A stretch of DNA of 64,000 nt, taken from Welwitschia mirabilis. Taxonomy: Eukaryota > Gnetophyta > Gnetopsida > Welwitschiales. Below the pieces are notes generated by a model that was not told the origin of the DNA, made no database searches, and saw only the letters and a program-made list of their open reading frames with translations. Within the stretch, counting starts at the first letter, position 1; every line of letters starts with the position of its first letter. The position numbers were made by a program, and so were the translations under genes. Below are positions 35,788 to 48,345 of this stretch, piece by piece. The stretch is taken from contig JBOZIK010000001.1 in the NCBI GenBank assembly GCA_051453625.1, forward strand, positions 116,923,502 to 116,987,501. Direction: 5' to 3'.

Positions 35788-36207
35788 TTCAAATTACTAA
35801 ATTAGGATTGAACTTTACATGTTAATAAGGCCAATTAGAAATTGCAAAATAAGGAATTTAATAACACATTAATTAGATAGAAATAAAGAATATCTTTATT
35901 AAAATAATAAAATTTTATTATCTTTACCTTGTTTTAGTATTATACTAATGATCAAAGATAAAGATATGAACTATGACCTTCACCCCTCTCCTAGGATTCT
36001 TAGGAATTAACAAAGATTGTCATTGATTACATCCATCCAGTTTGTTAACCCCCATCTAATATCATGGTCTTAAAAATTAAGATAAGGGATATGATGCTAT
36101 AATTTAAAGGTTACATATTTTTATTATATAATAGTCATGCTTAATTACAGTCTTAGTTACATTAAATAATAATTACTTAATAAAAATGACTTTAGAATGT
36201 TAGAACA
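35780..36207 (-). repeat. M-type LTR (minus strand), copy 2
   Basis: Same length (428 bp) and flanks as 29213-29640: a primer site on its downstream side and a polypurine-like tract (36208-36234) on its upstream side. Confidence 0.75.
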
Positions 36208-38119
36208 TGTCACCCTTTTATTTCTTTTTTTATCTTTATGAACATATGTTGTATTAATTTTGCTTGTCCACTTAGGGTATTCAAAGTTATTTCAAAATAA
36301 GTTTTAAGTTATGCCTTTGGAATTCTTTCTTCATTATTAATGGTTAACCTATAATCTTAGGTTTACTAATGAGGAGGTTTATGATTTATTAGCTAAATAT
36401 GAATTTTATTGGATCCTTAACTTCAATATTTCTGATTTTATCTTCTTGTCTCATTTTAATCTTTGATCTTCTAAGTTTTATTTAATTTTAAATTTCATCT
36501 ATGCTTCTTAATTGTAGTACTAATAATTTCATTATTTGTGATATAGCTTAATTTTAATAATACTTAAAACCATAAAGGAAACCTTGGCCTTCTAGATGGC
36601 CTTCTTTAGTCACTTAATATTTCTACTTATTAGTTGCAAAATCCAAATTTCTTTTAAGCTACTTTAATTTTGTTAATTGATAGGTTCATTAGTAATGTTA
36701 TCATATAGTTTCTATAAATGCCATTTTTGTTTCTTATTATGCTACTGTAGGAATTCGTATTATGTGTTAGAGGTTCCTTCATTCTTGTTCAACATAGTTT
36801 CTAGAGTATGCTATTTTTATTCATGACTTATGATAGAGAGATTTACTTTATTTAAAATTAAAGTATCCATTTTGAAGTTATTTATAAATTATCTAAATAA
36901 AAAAAATGAAAATTTTAAATTTTTGAATTTTGGAAATATTATACTTTGCTTGTACTTTACCTTTTATGGAGGTGATCATTTTATAAATATTAAATAGATT
37001 GTTATTCAAAGTTGGATCATTATGACTTTGGAATCTTTACCTAGGACTAGCCTTTATGAATCTCACCTTTTTCTAATGAGTAAAGTGGCCCTACTTATTC
37101 TTTAAATAGTGGTGTTTACTTCAATTAGGTAACTAATTCTCTTAATCTTTGTGATACTACTACTATTGCTTATGTACCATGTTTTGATAACATTCAGATA
37201 GATGCATAAGAAGAATATTCATCAAATATCTTTCATTTTAAAAGGAAGGATAAAGATCTTCTTTTATGATATCCTACATCTACCACAACTTTCCAAGATA
37301 AAGAAGACGGGGATGAATGTTCCCTTTTGATTATGTTATGAAGAAATACACATTAATTCAAGGTGAATTTATTTAGAATAATATATTTTATTTAGTTAAT
37401 GTTATCTTCATGTTAAGCATGTAATACTTAACATTGAATTTTATAAGATGGCTTAACATTTTCTTCTTCTACTCCTACATAGAAGAAGAAAAAACTAAAT
37501 GTGAATGAATATAAGAGTATTTGTTTAAGGGAAATAATAAGTGGATATTCTAGCCACCTTTTTTTATCAAGGCTAATGATTTCTACTTTATATGCATTAT
37601 AAGAGGATCATCCTAACAGGGTAATTGATGTTAATTCATTTGTATAGATTATAAATTTTCTAACTACTCCTTTCATGGGTTTGAAGGATTTTTAGTATAC
37701 TCGTTGAGTCTCATCTTTGGTATTATTTATTGCTCTACATCATTATTCTACATTGAGGATACCAATATTAAATTTTTCTTTGATTATAGGTAGGAGTCTT
37801 CTAATTGTACTTGTAAACTTAATCCAAAAATTCTAAGATCTACTCATGAGGATTAATTTGGTATAGAAGATAAAGGGTTTGATTATTTAATATGCTAGTG
37901 AGATTTACATTAAGAATATACCTTCATGTACTATAACTATTAGGGTTATAATCTTAAAGAGAATTTTTAACTTGCTCATGTTAGAGGATTTTTTTTCTTA
38001 TCACACTATGGATCCTACTTGGAATTCTATATAAAGTAACTTTTAGCTCATTATTAATGAACTTGATGTGGTCCATTACATACCTCAGCATAATCTGTGC
38101 CAACTAAAATCCTATAAAT

Positions 38120-38139
38120 TATATATATATATATATATA
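38120..38139. repeat. (AT)10 microsatellite
   Basis: Ten AT dinucleotides. The homologous place in the first copy (31516-31526) has about five. Confidence 0.9.
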
Positions 38140-39060
38140 ATTAATTTTTAAAAATTCAATAAGGTTTTTACACTTTTTTAATAATAATTGTTACAAGATA
38201 ATGTAGATTCTATGCATTTTTAGAATTAATGCTTCAAAATAAATAGGCTTAGATGGGGGTTGCCATTAATACTTTAGCATAAAAATTGCATACATTACTT
38301 ATTTAGAATGAGTGCTTAATTGCTCAGTAAAATGACTTATTTTGTTAAAGGATAATCTCTATGGATTTTATCATCATTAAAAGGTTTTTAAGAAGCATCT
38401 AGAAATTCATTGTAGTGAATAATTAGCTTTTGAATCATCATTATAGTAAGTTCATAACTTTAAATTACCTATTATCTAATGATGATGAGGGATAAATACT
38501 TCTTAATTTCCTTGATGATTCACCTAGGGCTTCTTATTCTAAAGCTTATGACAAGAATGGCTTATAGTAAAGTGGTCATTTATTCATGTATTCCTGATGT
38601 TTTATAATCTCGTTTTCTTAGTTTCTAATCATCTATTTTATTACTACCATTTAGAAGAACTTCATTAGATGCTTTTAATAAAATACTTGGTTTCCCTTCA
38701 TATTTTATGTATCTATTTTTTATGATACTAATTATGATGCTCTCATATCATTTATAAAATTAATATCTAAAAGGGATTAATAATAAAATGGGAATATGAT
38801 TTAAGTATAATAAAATTAGATGAATTACAACTTTACTATTACAATAGGCTAAAGAATAATGAATATTAAATATCTTACTCATATTTATTTCATAAGTACT
38901 TAAAAATAAGATGTAAGATTATGTGAGTTTCAAATGGAGGATCTTAATATAATGGGTTAACTAGGTTATACCACCTTTAAGGTCTAGTCTATGGGACCAC
39001 TACAAGGTGAGGCTAGCTTGTTAAGGATCTAGTATACCCTCATGCAAATTAGACATATGT

Positions 39061-39471
39061 TGTAATGTTGCAAATTCACTATTTTATAAAGAAGTATGTT
39101 AAGATGCTAAATGAGCATAATTAACAAGATATGAATGGGTGTAATCAAAATATATAAAGATGTATTCTTCATTATGCTACTTAAGTCTATGGCATTAGAT
39201 GAGGGTGGATAGACTAGATGAATGTAATCAATGATGATCTTGGCTGATCCCCAAGGGTCCTAAGTAGAGTACTCAGGTCATAATCCACATCTTTATCTTT
39301 GATCACTAATCCAGAGCTGTCAACTAATGATAAGGAATGTAATCTATTGCTCTTAATAATAAAGTCCACTTTTGCCAATTATGCTTTGTTATTCTTATTG
39401 ATTCTAGCATAATATTTATATGGTATTGTTTATAATGGAATGATCTTAAAATGGTAAAAAGAAATATCACA
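39061..39471 (+). repeat. C-family LTR (5' LTR, copy 2)
   Basis: Preceded by TATGT (39056-39060) and followed by primer site TGGTATCAAAATAA (39474-39487). This is the left end of the C element that hosts the full A insertion. Confidence 0.8.
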
Positions 39472-39639
39472 TTTGGTATCAAAATAATGAAGATGGTAAA
39501 TTATCATCTTCATAATCCAAGCAGTATAGCATATGAATATAGAATGTGTTATGTTGCCATGCTTTATCAAATTAAGGGAACAACAAAAAAGGATGCCATC
39601 TCCCATCATGGGATTCATGATTGTATTTCACTTCATAAG

Positions 39640-40188
39640 GCTAATGTGATACTTAAGTGTCCAATTCAAATGTGAATGTTCAAGGTCACACTTGATCTTA
39701 TAATGCTCCAACATCTTTTGTTCAATGTTGGTACTTTATATCCTACTTTAAGCTACTCCTTGAGGAATATTCGATGTAATACTTAGCTATCTAATGTTGC
39801 ACTTGGGTGCTTGATGTCACACTTGGATATCTGACATCGTACTTAGCCTCCATAACAATTGGACACGTTATATTTAATCTTGGTACTTTTTGTCTTGCTT
39901 TAACCTACTTTATGAGGAAGGTTTAACATCATACTTGGGTGTTTGATGTTACACTCAAGTGCCTGACATTACACTTGGTCTTGTAACACTTCAAAATCTT
40001 TACTTGACTTTAGAACTACCTTCTCTACTCTAATTTTCTCTATAAAAAAGGATCTGATGTTAAACTTAGATGTTTGACATTGCACTTAAGTACTCAATGT
40101 TGCAATTGAGTGCCCAATGCTAAACTTAGTTCCGTGATGCTTCAACACCTTCTATTTAATCCTAGCACTTCCTGCCTTAGTCAAGCCC
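39640..40188 (+). repeat. C leader array, copy 2
   Basis: Same 20-bp units and about 130-155-bp higher-order period as 33020-33570, cut at 40188 by the A element after AGCCC (40184-40188). Confidence 0.8.
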
Positions 40189-41282
40189 TATTGTGTTACT
40201 AACTTACACATATTTAATAGGGTGTTTCAAGTGGTTTGTAAGTAAATAGATAGGTAAATGCTTGATTCCTATAATAATGAAGAGCTGAGATGAAAAGGGA
40301 GAAAACATGTAATCTCATAATGATTTATAATATTTTGAGTTATTCTCAATACTTTACATTTTTGAGATAAATTCTTATAAAACACTGAGGCTAATGCATT
40401 AATTAAAAAATTGTTACATGCCATTATCCAAATCCTTATTCAAACGACTATACAAACAACTATGCAATTAGAGCCAACTAAGATTCTAATTATAGTCTAC
40501 TTAGAAGTTGATGTGGATTAATTATGAGGTGGCATTATCTTTTCTATCATCTAGATGACCAAACAGATGACACTGTTGTAACATCTATATTGAACATTCA
40601 TCTAAATTCAGCCACATGTGTTTTCCATTTTTTCTTGCATGACTGTTATAATTTTTTACATCCTTCTGTTTGTATTGTTATGTGCTTGAGTTAATAAATA
40701 GTGATATCGCCCTCGAATCCTGTTGGTCTTTGTTTGCATCTAAAATTCCCATGACAAGAGATCGAAGGGTCAAATATCCATTCTTGTAGTTACAGAAAGA
40801 CATTTTCCTTGGTGTTGGGTAGCATTTCCTCCATTGAAGTATGACTACTTTTAACATGGATGTGCTTTAATTAATACAAAACATTTCATTTTATAATTTT
40901 AATGTGTGATTGTTTCTCATCCTCATAGATTATGTTGATTCTAATCTGATGATAGTTTATCTAGTGATATAGGTTATGAGGGCAATCTTTGTTAAGGTTG
41001 TGATTGATTAGTTTATATTAGGTGAATTATTATTTCCTTTTCTTAGATAAGCTTTGCATGAGTGTATTATATTTTACTTTTATGCATTATAAGTTATTTC
41101 TATAGATTCGTGTGCATTTACTTATTTATGAAAAGCGACTCTCTTAGTTTCTAATTTGTCCTTTAATAGATTATGATATTCGAGTCACTCCCATCTATTA
41201 GTATGTTGTATTTGTGAATTATATTTATGATTAAGAGGATTCTACTTAAGACATAAACATTGCATAAATATGCACTATAATA
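40189..41282 (+). repeat. 5' LTR of the nested A element
   Basis: 1094 bp, from TATTGTGTTACTAAC to CACTATAATA. It contains TTAATAAATAG near 40691 and palindromic sites (ATCATCTAGATGA near 40548). Confidence 0.85.
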
Positions 41283-41285
41283 TCT

Positions 41286-41303
41286 TGGTTCCATTACTAG
41301 GAA
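41286..41303 (+). other. Primer-binding site, tRNA-Asp type
   Basis: TGGTTCCATTACTAGGAA, a decayed tRNA-Asp complement three bases after the LTR. Confidence 0.7.
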
Positions 41304-43010
41304 AGGTTGCTTGGAGTTTGAGAGTTATCATTACTCTAATAAGTATTTTGGTTTGTGTGCTTACTTATAGTAGTGTCATACTAGTATTATAGTAGTATAG
41401 GTTTTCCCTTTTCACAGTGTCAGTTTTCTATTTTTCAAAATAAAAGTTTTTATTTTGTTCTGTAATAAAATGTTAGTCATCCACTTCATCATCTAAACAA
41501 CATGTAGCAATAACAGCCTTTATGCCATGAGTTTTTTGTTTTAGTTTTCTATTAAAAATTTTTAAGATTTTTTCCATCATTTCCTTTATCATTTAGATGA
41601 CTCAGGTGGATGACAGTCTACTTTCAGAGTTTTCTATCAGTATCAATCTTTAGTTTCTGTTTTCTACTTTTTTCTTTTTTGTTATTTCTATGTTTCTATC
41701 ACCCAGACTATCGTTTAGATGATTGTAGGAATAACACTTTGTACATCTGATACTGAGCATGTATAGTAAAATCTAGTAAGGAAGAAAAATATCAAAGAGA
41801 GCTACTGTTTATTATCAAAAATATCTGAGAAGATTTAATAGATCTAGAAACTAAATCAAGTAAAAATAGCAAAGGTATGTTAGATCTAGAATTTTCTATA
41901 ATATCTAATTTTATTTTTGTAGAGTCTAATTTTACTATAGAAAATTTTTTAAATGGTTGTTTAGATAAAGTTTTCTCATTTCAACCATGTCTACCTCATT
42001 CCAAAAGTAAAAGTAACCTATCTCACCAAATTTAACCTTGTCATTGCAATCCCTATAACCACTCCTTCTTATACCAATTGCTATGTCACTTTTAGAGATA
42101 TCATAGCAAACAAAAAAAATGAAATCCAAACCCCATTTCACTTATCTCTTAGTGATGATATTAAACTACATAACCTAAATACATATTTTACCTTTAGTGA
42201 TGAACTCAATGAAGATCCTTTGCAACACACTACCAATATAGAATAGTTAATCCTTACTTCTAGAAATGATAAAAAATGGATAAGTGATGGAACCTACATG
42301 GTCATCTTCCTCATTACTTTAAAAGATAAAGAAAATCTATGGCTTAAAATGATTCCCCACAAAATCATAAATCTTGACATCAAGCTTAAGAAGCCTATAT
42401 TAAGAGATCTATAAGTGAAATCATCATCTGAAAATATAATAAAGAAGTCACTGACTTTCAACAAATTTCTAACAAAGATTATTCCTCTACCTATGAGAGA
42501 TTATTTGTTGCTTTACATTAAAACTCTATAGATACCTTTTCATAGGTAGAACTTGTTGATTATTTTTACAGTAGATTAAATAATCACATAAAGAAACTTG
42601 TAGATTTTTTATGTGGAGACAACTTATTAAACCAAACCTTAAATGATGATTAAAAAGTGTTAAAAGAATTAGTAGAAGTGAGTTAAATATGATCTAAACC
42701 TTACCTATAGAAAACTAAATAGTAGGCAAAATTATTAAAGATCTAAAGAAGCTAAAACATTAAAAAATAAAATAAGAACAAAAAATAAATCAAATAATGT
42801 CATAAAGGATCTCACTTAAACTTTAAAAAAATACATACAAATAATTCTTGATGCTAAGATGGTAACCAAGAATAGTAAAGTTGTAGTTCCTATTTGTGAT
42901 TTATGTGAGAATAGTTACCATGTTACCAAAGAATGTCCTTTGCTTCCAACTTGCAAAGAGAGAATTTATGAGGAAATATGTGCTTTTAACTAGAGGTCTT
43001 CAAATTACAA
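41304..43010 (+). pseudogene. Leader and decayed gag of A5
   Basis: After a leader of about 480 bases the gag frame begins near 41780. The gag domain (about 42370-42700) has many stops. The zinc knuckle at 42895-42936 is intact: C-x2-C-x4-H-x4-C, reading CDLCENSYHVTKEC. This is the only complete knuckle among the three A gags where the region is seen; the other two have Tyr in place of the last Cys. The knuckle binds the element RNA during packaging in this family. A Lys/Asn-rich linker follows. Confidence 0.75.
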
Positions 43011-44800
43011 CCAAAACTAAAATCAAAGAAAAGTCCAAAATCACAACAAATTTCAACCTAGGATGAGTGAACAACAAAAACTTCAAATATTACCCAAAAA
43101 AGCATCCTAACTTCCAACCTTCTAAGAATATATTTGAGAACTTAAGCTTTCAATATAATAACTCAAATAACTTAGCAAGCTTATCCAACTCCCAAAACCA
43201 AAGTGACTCTCTTAGGAATTCCATTGACGAGTTGAGAAAATCATAAAAAAAGACTAACTCAAATATTAAAAATATAAACACCAACATTAAAAACCTTGTA
43301 AGCATCTTACAACAAACTATGTTTGCAAACCAAAGACAACAAGGGTATCTTGCCATTAAACTTTTACCAAATCCAAAAAAAGTTAGAAAAGATTGTTAAG
43401 TAGTGATAAGAAGTGAAAATGATACAACTCCTCCCACTCATGAGGCTTTAACATCACAAAGTAATAAAAATGATGAATAAGAAGACATTAAAATCTTAGA
43501 AAACTATTTTATCCTTTCTCCATTAAGTAACAAAAAGAAAGACTTTTTACAAAAGAAACCTGCTACTCTATGACTTGATAGGCTTAACATAAATCCTATT
43601 GTTGATAATTATTTAAAAGCCTTAATGAAAAATGTGACTATTAACTTATCATTTTGAAAACTTTATAAGAAAATCCAAAGTATTATAAGTTATGAAAACG
43701 CTGGATTAGAAGAAAATAAAATTGAACCATCCTTAGAAAAGTCATCCTAGTCTAATCTGTTAATAACTTGGTTTGATAAAAATGTCCAAAGTTTAAAGAT
43801 CTAGGGGCAACAATTGTAAATTTTACTTTAGAAGGAAATCATAGGATTAAGAAATCCTTGATAGGTATTAAAGCTAGTGTTAACATTATGTTCTTATACA
43901 TTTCTTAGAGGCTTGGATTAGAAGAAAGAGTAGAGCCTACATGGATTATATTAGAGATAGCTGATACTTCTGTGAAGAAACCATTAGGTATGATTAAGGC
44001 CTTATTCATTTAATCTTTCTACCCCATTAATGTTGTAGTTTTAGAAGTTGAGCACCACGGTGGATATCGCTTACTTCTAGGTAGAGCTTTCTATGCAATA
44101 GCCCACTGTATTATACATACAAGAACCGAATTGTGGAGTGTTATTTTAAAAATAAATAGTTTTTAATAAAAGTTTTTGATGTGATTGAAAAATATTTAGG
44201 TAATGATTTGAGTTTAGAGGAAGAAATTAGACCAATTCTATTTTTACAACTCTATCCACTTAAGGAAAGATGATCCATGCTTTATGAGCCAATCTTGTTT
44301 GATGATAAAACAAAAGTAAACAACTTGTATGTTTTTGAAGATCAACTTGATTTTGATCATTTGATAACTGAGTTTTCTAATATGGAGAGTAGAGAGTCTA
44401 AGTCTGTCAACTATGCAAAAGTTCAAGAATTTAGTAGACTTAAGATTTCTTATTTTGAAGTTGGTTGTTCATTACTGATGTTCGGATAATAGTCTAAGAT
44501 GACAGTGTATTATTTTGAAAATTTTATAGAAACTAAAAGTCTAATCTTAAGCCTGAACATAAACCTTTAGATAATGGACTGAAATACATTTTTCTAAACA
44601 CTGACCTAAACAAATCCTTAATTATTAACAAAAATCATATTCCTCAATAAGAAGCGAGTCTAGTCTCTCTTCTATAATCTAAGGTAAATGCATTTGTTTA
44701 ATCTCTAAATGATTTAAAAACCATACCCACTTTCATTATTTAACATAAAATCTACCTTAAATAAAATGCTAAACTTTTGAGGTATTCCTAATGTAGACTC
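43011..44800 (+). pseudogene. Decayed protease of A5 with spacer
   Basis: The linker (to 43690) is followed by protease blocks: IKASVNIM near 43870 (catalytic Asp and Gly changed), RVEPTWI, LEIADTSVKKPLGMIK (about 43945-44000), VVVLEVEHHGGY and LLLGRAFYAIAH (about 44065-44100). Then comes an open stretch of 70 codons (44277-44489), the spacer to the polymerase, with YEPILFDDKTKVNNLYVF. Stops at 44490 onward split it from reverse transcriptase. Confidence 0.7.
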
Positions 44801-45480
44801 AATCTATCCCTTAAACAAATCATAAAAGATGAAATCATAAAATTAATAGATACTAGAATTATTTATTCAAATTTTAATAGTAATGGATTAGCCTATTGAT
44901 GATAGTTCCTAAAAAAGGGTGGGAAATGAAGAATGTGCATAGACTTCAAAAACTAAATGAGGTAACTAAAAAAGAGCACTCTTCTTTACCTTTTATTAAT
45001 TATATTCTTGATAGGATTCAGCATCATGATTTTTACTATTTTCGTAACAATTATAGTGGTTACAACTAGGTTTGCATTACTAGTAAGTACTAAGCCAAAA
45101 CTAATTTTACTTTTCCTCTTGGTACTTTTGCTTTTAGATGCATGTATTCAACATTTGTAATGCTCTTGATACCTTTTAGTGTGCTATGATGGGTATCTTT
45201 TTTGATATGCTTGAGAATTCCATTGAGATTTTTATGAATGACTTCTCTATTTATGTTAAAACTTTTAACCAAATTTTAAATCAATTAGAAAAAGTATTAG
45301 ACCATTGCATTTCTAGTAGCATACACTTTAGTGGAAAAAAGATTCTATTTATTGTTAAAAGTGGCATTGTTTTAGATCCCCATATCTTAAAAGAGGAGAT
45401 TAGAATAAATGCTTTTAAAGTTGGTATAATTTAAAACCTAAGTTCCCCTACAAACATTAAATACATTTGATCATTTCTTG
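44801..45480 (+). pseudogene. Decayed reverse transcriptase of A5
   Basis: It begins with IIKDEIIKLIDTRIIYS near 44820. The KDGKW block is frameshifted. GYN-stop-VCIT near 45057 has CAG changed to TAG. The active site reads FMNDF at 45231-45245, where FMDDF is expected, so one catalytic Asp is Asn (G to A). An open stretch of 82 codons, 45186-45434, carries the thumb or connection residues (LEKVLDHCISSSIHFSGKK). It cannot be active. Confidence 0.75.
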
Positions 45481-46073
45481 GTTATTATGGCTTTTACAAT
45501 TGGTTCATTTATGATTATGCTAATATCTATTAGCTCCTTTACTCGTTACTAAAGAAAGAAGCCAAATTTGAATGAAACAAATCTTCTTAACTTTCTTTTG
45601 ATAGGCTTAAATATAAACTATCTTTTTCTCATATAATAAGAGGATCTAATTAGAAATTAGATTTTAAGCTTATGTGTGATATGAGTAATATTACTGTGTA
45701 TGGGGTTCTTTATCAGAAATATGAAAATGATTTTAAAGTTATATCTTATCATAACAAATCTTTGTCTAGAGCTCAAATGAATTATACCACTATAGAGAAA
45801 GAGATGCTAGCCATTATCTTTTGCCTTGATTTCCTTAGATATTATCTTTTAGGCTTTCATACAAATTTTTACACTAATCATGCTATTATTCATTACCTCA
45901 CAGCCAAAAAATACTCTAGTGCACATTTGATTAAATGGATCCTTCTTATTGAAGATTTTAACTTAACCATCATAAATAAAGTAGTGAAGCATAATTCTAT
46001 TTTCGATCATGTACCTTATCTTTCTTATCCTCTAGATGGCTCTATTATTAATAATTCTTTTCTTGATGAGTAG
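45481..46073 (+). pseudogene. Connection and RNase H of A5
   Basis: GYYGFYNWFIYDYA near 45485 is the region before RNase H. From 45672 to 46073, 133 codons are open: LMCDMSN near the start (the DAS block, with Ala changed), VISYHNKSLSRAQMNY, TIEKEMLAIIFCLD, YTNHAIIHYLTAKK and LIKWILLIEDFNL. It ends near a decayed VADHLSRL block. This is the longest continuous piece of a retroelement protein here. RNase H removes the RNA template strand during copying. Start by homology, not by ATG. Confidence 0.8.
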
Positions 46074-46738
46074 TTTTTTACTGTATCTTCTTCTTATCCT
46101 CCTCCTTGGTATGCAAAACTTATTAACTATATTATGACAAAAAAAACACCATAACATTAGACCTATAATCAACACAAATCTTTTCTCCATAGAATAAGTG
46201 ATACGAGTGGATAGAGCCACATTTATACCATAGGTATAAAGACTAAATCATGAGAAAATATATGCTTGATTGGAAAATACCTAGAATCCTTCATCTTTGT
46301 CATGGTGGTATTTGTGGAGGATACTTTAGTGGATGCAAAACAACAATGAAAATCCTCCATTTTGGTTTTTATTGGCTAACTCTTTTTCATGATTTTTTTG
46401 ATTTTGCTAGAAGGTATGATCCTTATCAGGGTTATGATAGTCTTATTTGTTCACATAAAGTGCCCTTTAGAGCTATTCTTAAATGTGATCCTTTTGATTA
46501 TTGGGGTATTAATTTCATAAGCCCTATTAATCCACCTTCTTCTAAAAAGCATTAAATTTTAATGACCATGAATTACATGACTAAATTAGTTAAAGACATA
46601 TCTACTTCTTTGAATGATTCCAAAACTATTTTTCATTTTCTTAGAACTCATATCTTTTAGAGATTTGATTTTTGTAGAGTTATCATTAGTGATTAGGGTA
46701 CTCATTTTATTAATTAGATTTTTAGGAAACTTCTTTTA
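46074..46738 (+). pseudogene. Integrase of A5, cut by gap
   Basis: A 101-codon open stretch (46250-46555) reads ILHLCHGGICGGYF, ILHFGFYWLTLFHDFFDFA, then RRYDPYQ where the zinc-finger Cys pair normally lies. Both Cys are Tyr (TGT to TAT), so zinc binding is lost. FDYWGINF at 46499-46516 has Asn in place of the first catalytic Asp. The core then goes on to VIISD-stop-GTHF near 46680-46705, where the second catalytic Asp is kept. The gap at 46739 ends the copy. Confidence 0.75.
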
Positions 46739-46838
46739 NNNNNNNNNNNNNNNNNNNNNNNNNNNNNNNNNNNNNNNNNNNNNNNNNNNNNNNNNNNNNN
46801 NNNNNNNNNNNNNNNNNNNNNNNNNNNNNNNNNNNNNN
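46739..46838. other. Assembly gap (100 N)
   Basis: Integrase core before, RNase H after: the sequence steps back about 0.9 kb into another, diverged copy. Confidence 0.99.
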
Positions 46839-47080
46839 TCTCTTAGACATTATTTTTTAGGATTTTATATCAATGTTTACATTGATCATGCTGCCATTCA
46901 TTACCTTATGACTAAAAAAGACTCTAGTGTACATTTAATTAAATTGATTCTTATTATGCAAGAATTTAACTTAACCATTATAGATAAAGTAGGAAAGCAT
47001 AACTATGTTCCTGATCACTTACCTCAACTTCCTTCTTCTCTAGATAATTCTATTATTAAGAATTCATTTCCTAATTAGTA
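46839..47080 (+). pseudogene. RNase H C-terminal part, second copy (A6)
   Basis: It opens with LRHYFLGFYINVYIDHAA, where YIDHA keeps the catalytic-type Asp that is Asn (YTNHA) in A5. Then come LIKLILIMQEFNLTI and VPDHLPQL. It is diverged from 45830-46073, so it is not a simple overlap. Confidence 0.75.
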
Positions 47081-48345
47081 GCTTTTTACTATTTCTTCTT
47101 CTTATCCTCTTCCTTAGTATGCAAAAATTATTAACTATCTTATAATAGTGAAAACACCATAAAATTAAATCTACAATCAAAGCAAAACGTTCCTCTATAA
47201 AATAGGTGACTATGAGTGGATAGAGCCATATTTGTACTATAGATGTAAAGATCAAATCATGAGAAAATGTGTGTCTAATTGGGAGATAACTAAAATTCTT
47301 CATATTTGTCACAGTGGTGTTTGTGAAGGATACTTTAATGGATATAAAATAACAATGAAAATTCTCCATTCTAGTTTTTATTAGCCTTCTCTTTTTGGTG
47401 ATTCTTTTGATTGTGCTAGAAGTTATCATCTTTGTCAGCATTAGCCTTATTCATTTATAGTAAATCTATTTAGACTTATTCTTGAGTGTGAGTTTTTTGA
47501 TTATTGGGGCATTGATTTCATAGGCCCTATTCATCCACCTTCTTTTGATAAGCATTACATTTTAATGGCTGTGGATTATGAAACTAAATAAGTTGAATCT
47601 ATACCTACTTCTTTGAATGATGCTTGAACTATTTGTCATTTTCTTAGAACTCATTTCTTTCAGAGATTTGGTTTTCCTAGAGTTATCATTCTAAATTAAG
47701 GTACTTATTTCATTAATTATAATTTTAGTAAACTTTTTTCATCCATTGGTATCTAACATAGAGTAGCTTATGCATATTATCTTCAAACTAATGGAAAGAC
47801 TAAAAATGACAATAAAGAAATAAAGAAAATGTTATAAAAACCTGTCTCTATTAATAAAAAGTCTTAAGCTTTTAAACTTAACAATGTAATTTTAACTTAT
47901 TATACTACTTGATGTACTTACCTTGGTTTTTCATCTTATCAACTTATACATGGTAAACTTTATGTATTACTCGTTAATGTGTGTTATAATTCTTATCATG
48001 CATCTTCTCAACTTAATCTTGTAGATTCTTATGAAAACCTTAAATATAGATTAGCCTAATTAAATCATATTAATTAAAAAAAACTCATGTCATACATCAT
48101 TAATTAATCCATAAAGCTAAATCAAAGTTCAAATATAATAAAAAGATTTTTTATAAAAAGTTTAAACCCAATCAACTTATCTTATTATACAGCACTAGAG
48201 TTCATATTTTGAACAATGAGTTGGTATTTAAATGGTTAGGTTCTTTTCTTATAGAGAAAGTACATCTTAATGACCCATTTAAGATTTTAAAGAGACTAGA
48301 GAGATTTAGAAGGCTCATTGGTAATAGTTAAAATTATATGAAGGA
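47081..48345 (+). pseudogene. Integrase, second copy (A6), nearly full length
   Basis: The zinc-finger zone reads ILHICHSGVCEGYF and, further on, SYHLCQ (first Cys lost, second kept). [16 protein letters not shown] at 47496-47543 keeps the first catalytic Asp. [28 protein letters not shown] and a decayed SDxGT block (LN-stop-GTYF) follow; the second Asp is lost. HRVAYAYYLQTNGKTKNDNKEIKKML (given here as two blocks: HRVAYAYYLQTNG, then NKEIKKML near 47815) holds the catalytic Glu. The C-terminal tail with GxFxVNGxRLK-like residues ends near 48340. Stops are spread throughout. Confidence 0.75.

Larger units (their letters stand above)
35685..42217 (+). repeat. Segmental duplication, copy 2
   Basis: Second copy of 29160-35584, continuing past 42217 into the full A element. 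Differences are mostly C/T and G/A exchanges plus small indels, including a longer AT microsatellite at 38120-38139. Confidence 0.85.
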
